DNA from: DAIDKA01 sp035506335
GTDB taxonomy: Bacteria; Pseudomonadota; Gammaproteobacteria; Steroidobacterales; Steroidobacteraceae
Assembly (NCBI GenBank): GCA_035506335.1
Contig: DATJPN010000036.1
Location: forward strand, 1 to 6,789
Reading direction: 5' to 3'
Length of the DNA stretch: 6,789 bases
Shown here: positions 4,894-6,789 of the stretch, one piece after another
Layout of the letters: the number at the start of each line of letters is the position of its first letter
How positions within the stretch are numbered: position 1 is the stretch's first letter
Notes under the pieces: generated by a model
Told to the model about the DNA's origin: nothing
What the model saw: the letters and a program-made list of their open reading frames with translations, nothing else
The model's database searches: none
Position numbers and translations under genes: made by a program

Positions 4894-4985
4894 GGAGGGA
4901 CCCCGCTGCGCAATGTGTCACAGGTGATTCTCCGCCCGGAAATCCCGTGGCGCGATATGAGTGACGGTTTCGCAGCCAAACCGAC

Positions 4986-5017
4986 TTGACGTCATTCGAG
5001 TGATATAGTTCTATATA
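4986..5017 (+). promoter_or_regulatory. Putative promoter and AT-rich palindromic operator of the efflux operon
   Basis: ATATAG-TT-CTATAT (5003-5016) is an inverted repeat with 6-bp arms in otherwise GC-rich DNA. TTGACG (4986-4991) is a good -35. Candidate -10 elements are TTCTAT (5009-5014, 17-bp spacer) and TATATA (5012-5017, 20-bp spacer), both overlapping the palindrome. An 8-bp palindrome TGACGTCA lies over the -35 (4987-4994). Such AT-rich palindromes over the -10 are typical operators for TetR-, PadR- or MarR-type repressors of RND pumps. The cognate repressor is not obvious here, unless it is the XRE protein upstream. Confidence 0.45.
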
Positions 5018-5032
5018 ACACCATATGACCGA

Positions 5033-6295
5033 ATGCTCCGGTGGCAGCCGCAGCAAAGGATGACCTTGGGCCCGCAAGCAGAACCGAAGAGCACGCCGGA
5101 CGAGCAGTCCGTGGCGTGGATTGGCCGGCTGGATGTACCGAACATCCACGATCCTGCCGTGAACGGCGCGCAAACCAGTCGCTGGACGCCGCTGCGGATC
5201 GGGCTGTTCGGGTTCGCCGGGGTGCTCGCCGTCGCGGCCCTCGCGGCCGCGATCTATATCGGCACGAGCCGCGGCAGTGGCTCGTCCACGACTGAGGGCG
5301 CGATTCCGCTGGTCAGCACCTCGATACCCGGCGTATCGCCGATCACCTCCACGGTGGCGTTCACCGGAACGATCAACGCGCGCTACGACATGCCCATCGG
5401 CACCGAAGGGGAGACCGGACGGATCTCGGCGATCTACGTCGAGGCGGGCGATCACGTGAAGGCAGGCCAGCTGCTCGCGCAGGTGGATGAGTCGGTGCTG
5501 CGGCCTCAGGTGGACCGTCTGGCCGCCGCGCTCGATGAGGCCAAGGCCAATGCGGGCCTCGCCGCCGCGGAATACAAGCGTGCCCAGGGTGTCGAAGCCG
5601 CCGGTGCGCTCTCCAAGGAGGACATCGAAAAGCGCCGGGCCGCCTCGGTCACGGCGGATGCGGAGGTGAAGGTCGCTGCGGCGCAGCTCGCCGAATACCA
5701 GGCGCGACTGTCGCACACCCAGGTGCGCGCACCGGTCGATGGCGTGGTGCTGACCCGCGCCGCGGAGCTCGGGCAGATCGTGACCCCCGGCGGCACCGCG
5801 ATGTTCCGCCTGGCGCGCGGCTCCGAGGTGGAGATGCGGGCGCTCGTGGCCGAGCAGGATCTGCCCTCCCTGCGCATCGGCCAGAGTGCGAACGTCTACC
5901 TGACCGGGATCGACGAGCCCTTCGTGGGCAAGGTACGCCTGCTCGGCGCGATCATCGATCCGCAGACCCGTCTGGGCGAAGTGCGGATCGCATTGCCGGC
6001 CAACCCGCAGCTGCGCCCGGGAGCCTTCGCCCGCGGCGAAATCGTGGTCGGCAGGGGCGAGCGGCCGGTGCTGCCGCAGACCGCCGTGCTCTCCGATGAG
6101 AAGGGCACCTACGTGCTGGTCGTCAACGCCGGCAACCGCATCGAACGGCGCGACGTGCATGTCTCGGATACCAACAGCCGGGGCCTCGTGATCGCCTCGG
6201 GACTGACCGGCAATGAGCGCGTGATCATGACGGCTGCCGGGTTCCTGCGTATCGGGGAGACCGTCAACCCGGTGGCCGCGCCGAAGGCGCTCTAG
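5033..6295 (+). CDS. RND efflux pump periplasmic adaptor (membrane fusion protein, AcrA/HlyD family)
   Basis: The protein has 420 residues. An N-terminal cytoplasmic stretch of about 50 residues precedes one membrane segment (about 53-76). The adaptor domains follow in order: the first half of a lipoyl domain with VEAGDHVKAGQLLAQVDE (136-153), an alpha-hairpin coiled coil (about 155-228), the second lipoyl half with VRAPVDGVVLTRAAELGQIV (231-250), a beta-barrel (about 265-340) and a membrane-proximal domain to the C-terminus. It bridges the inner-membrane RND transporter and an outer-membrane channel. No lipobox is present, so anchoring is by the transmembrane helix. The start is uncertain: ATG 5033 has no Shine-Dalgarno and would give a very short leader, while ATG 5060 would shorten the protein by 9 residues and is preceded too closely by AAAGG. 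The permease gene begins 5 bp downstream, which indicates one operon. The substrate cannot be read from the adaptor. Confidence 0.93.
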   Translation: MLRWQPQQRMTLGPQAEPKSTPDEQSVAWIGRLDVPNIHDPAVNGAQTSRWTPLRIGLFGFAGVLAVAALAAAIYIGTSRGSGSSTTEGAIPLVSTSIPGVSPITSTVAFTGTINARYDMPIGTEGETGRISAIYVEAGDHVKAGQLLAQVDESVLRPQVDRLAAALDEAKANAGLAAAEYKRAQGVEAAGALSKEDIEKRRAASVTADAEVKVAAAQLAEYQARLSHTQVRAPVDGVVLTRAAELGQIVTPGGTAMFRLARGSEVEMRALVAEQDLPSLRIGQSANVYLTGIDEPFVGKVRLLGAIIDPQTRLGEVRIALPANPQLRPGAFARGEIVVGRGERPVLPQTAVLSDEKGTYVLVVNAGNRIERRDVHVSDTNSRGLVIASGLTGNERVIMTAAGFLRIGETVNPVAAPKAL

Positions 6296-6300
6296 CAACC

Positions 6301-6789
6301 ATGCGCAACATATCCGCATGGGCCATCCGCCACCCGGTGCTGCCGGTGGTGCTGTTCGTGGTGCTGACCTGCGTCGGCATCGTGTCCTTCATCCGGCTGC
6401 CGATCAACCAGAACCCGGACATCGATTACCCGATCGTGGACATTTTCATCTCCCAGCCGGGCGCGGCTCCGTCGGAGATCGAGAACCAGATCCTGCAGAA
6501 GGTCGAGGGCGCCGTCGCCGGCATCGGCAACGTGCGCAACATCTCCTCGGTGGCGAGCGAGGGCAGCGCCGAGACCTTCATCGAGTTCCAGATCGGCACG
6601 CCCATCGACCGGGCCGTCACCGACGTGCGCGATGCCGTCTCCAAGGTGCGCTCGGATCTGCCGCAGGGCATCCAGGAGCCCCTCGTGCAGCGCGTCCAGG
6701 TCGCCAGTGGTCCGATCGCGTACTTCGCGGTGAGCACGACGCAGATGAGCGAGCAGGAGCTTTCCTGGTTCGTCGACAATGCACTCACG
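6301..6789 (+). CDS. RND efflux transporter permease (AcrB/HAE1 type), 5' part only
   Basis: The frame is open from ATG 6301 to the window edge, giving 163 residues of a protein that normally has about 1000-1050. It begins MRNISAWAIRHPVLPVVLFV, with a first transmembrane helix at about 11-30, and continues into the first periplasmic porter subdomain. That region contains the family signature NQNPDIDYPIVDIFISQPGA (39-58), then PSEIENQILQKVEGAVAGIG (60-79) and a typical AVTDVRDAVSKVRSDLP (111-127). This is the proton-driven inner-membrane pump partner of the adaptor 5 bp upstream. A weak AAGG (6284-6287) lies 13 nt before the ATG, and translation is probably coupled to the adaptor. The proton-relay residues and substrate pocket are outside the window, so drug, solvent or other specificity is unknown. 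Confidence 0.94.
   Translation, partial: MRNISAWAIRHPVLPVVLFVVLTCVGIVSFIRLPINQNPDIDYPIVDIFISQPGAAPSEIENQILQKVEGAVAGIGNVRNISSVASEGSAETFIEFQIGTPIDRAVTDVRDAVSKVRSDLPQGIQEPLVQRVQVASGPIAYFAVSTTQMSEQELSWFVDNALT

Noticed and set aside
4787..6319. 510-codon minus-strand frame opposite the membrane fusion protein.
   Set aside because: The plus strand encodes a clear adaptor with all expected domains. The minus frame is rich in Arg, Gly and His, has no domain pattern and crosses several real gene boundaries.

Overview
The window is GC-rich bacterial chromosome, probably from a high-GC proteobacterium and possibly a gammaproteobacterium. The tRNA-Thr(CGU) gene encodes its own CCA and closely resembles enterobacterial tRNA-Thr(CGU) as I remember it. 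RND efflux genes are present, and the genes prefer G/C-ending codons. Genus cannot be fixed from this sequence.

Layout. Positions 1-120 are the 3' end of an unidentified gene. An intact tRNA-Thr(CGU) follows at 172-247, with a plausible stable-RNA promoter. The last 46 bases of this tRNA (202-247) recur exactly at 1768-1813. They recur again, as 43 bases with one mismatch, at 3658-3700. The three copies bound two compact segments holding one gene each: a Fic-family protein with an N-terminal winged helix (354-1736, +) and a TfdB/phenol-hydroxylase-type FAD monooxygenase (1828-3609, -). Neither segment encodes a recombinase. This looks like a tandem array of two single-gene, non-autonomous cassettes accreted at a tRNA gene, with crossover at or next to the anticodon loop.

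Beyond the third copy lies what may be the older chromosome. It holds a doubtful small membrane ORF, then a divergent pair: an unrecognised 173-residue protein (-) and an XRE-family regulator (+). The pair shares a 90-bp intergenic region containing a perfect 7-bp inverted repeat. Last comes an RND efflux operon: a complete membrane fusion protein (5033-6295) and, 5 bp later, the start of the inner-membrane RND permease (6301 to the window end).

Regulation readable from sequence. The Fic gene sits behind a phased array of TGGCCGATA repeats that overlaps a good sigma-70 promoter and the start codon. The predicted transcript is leaderless or nearly so. The XRE operator overlaps promoters in both directions. 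The efflux operon has an AT-rich palindrome overlapping its likely -10 region. The tRNA-flanked cassette array and the repeat-controlled Fic gene deserve the most attention.
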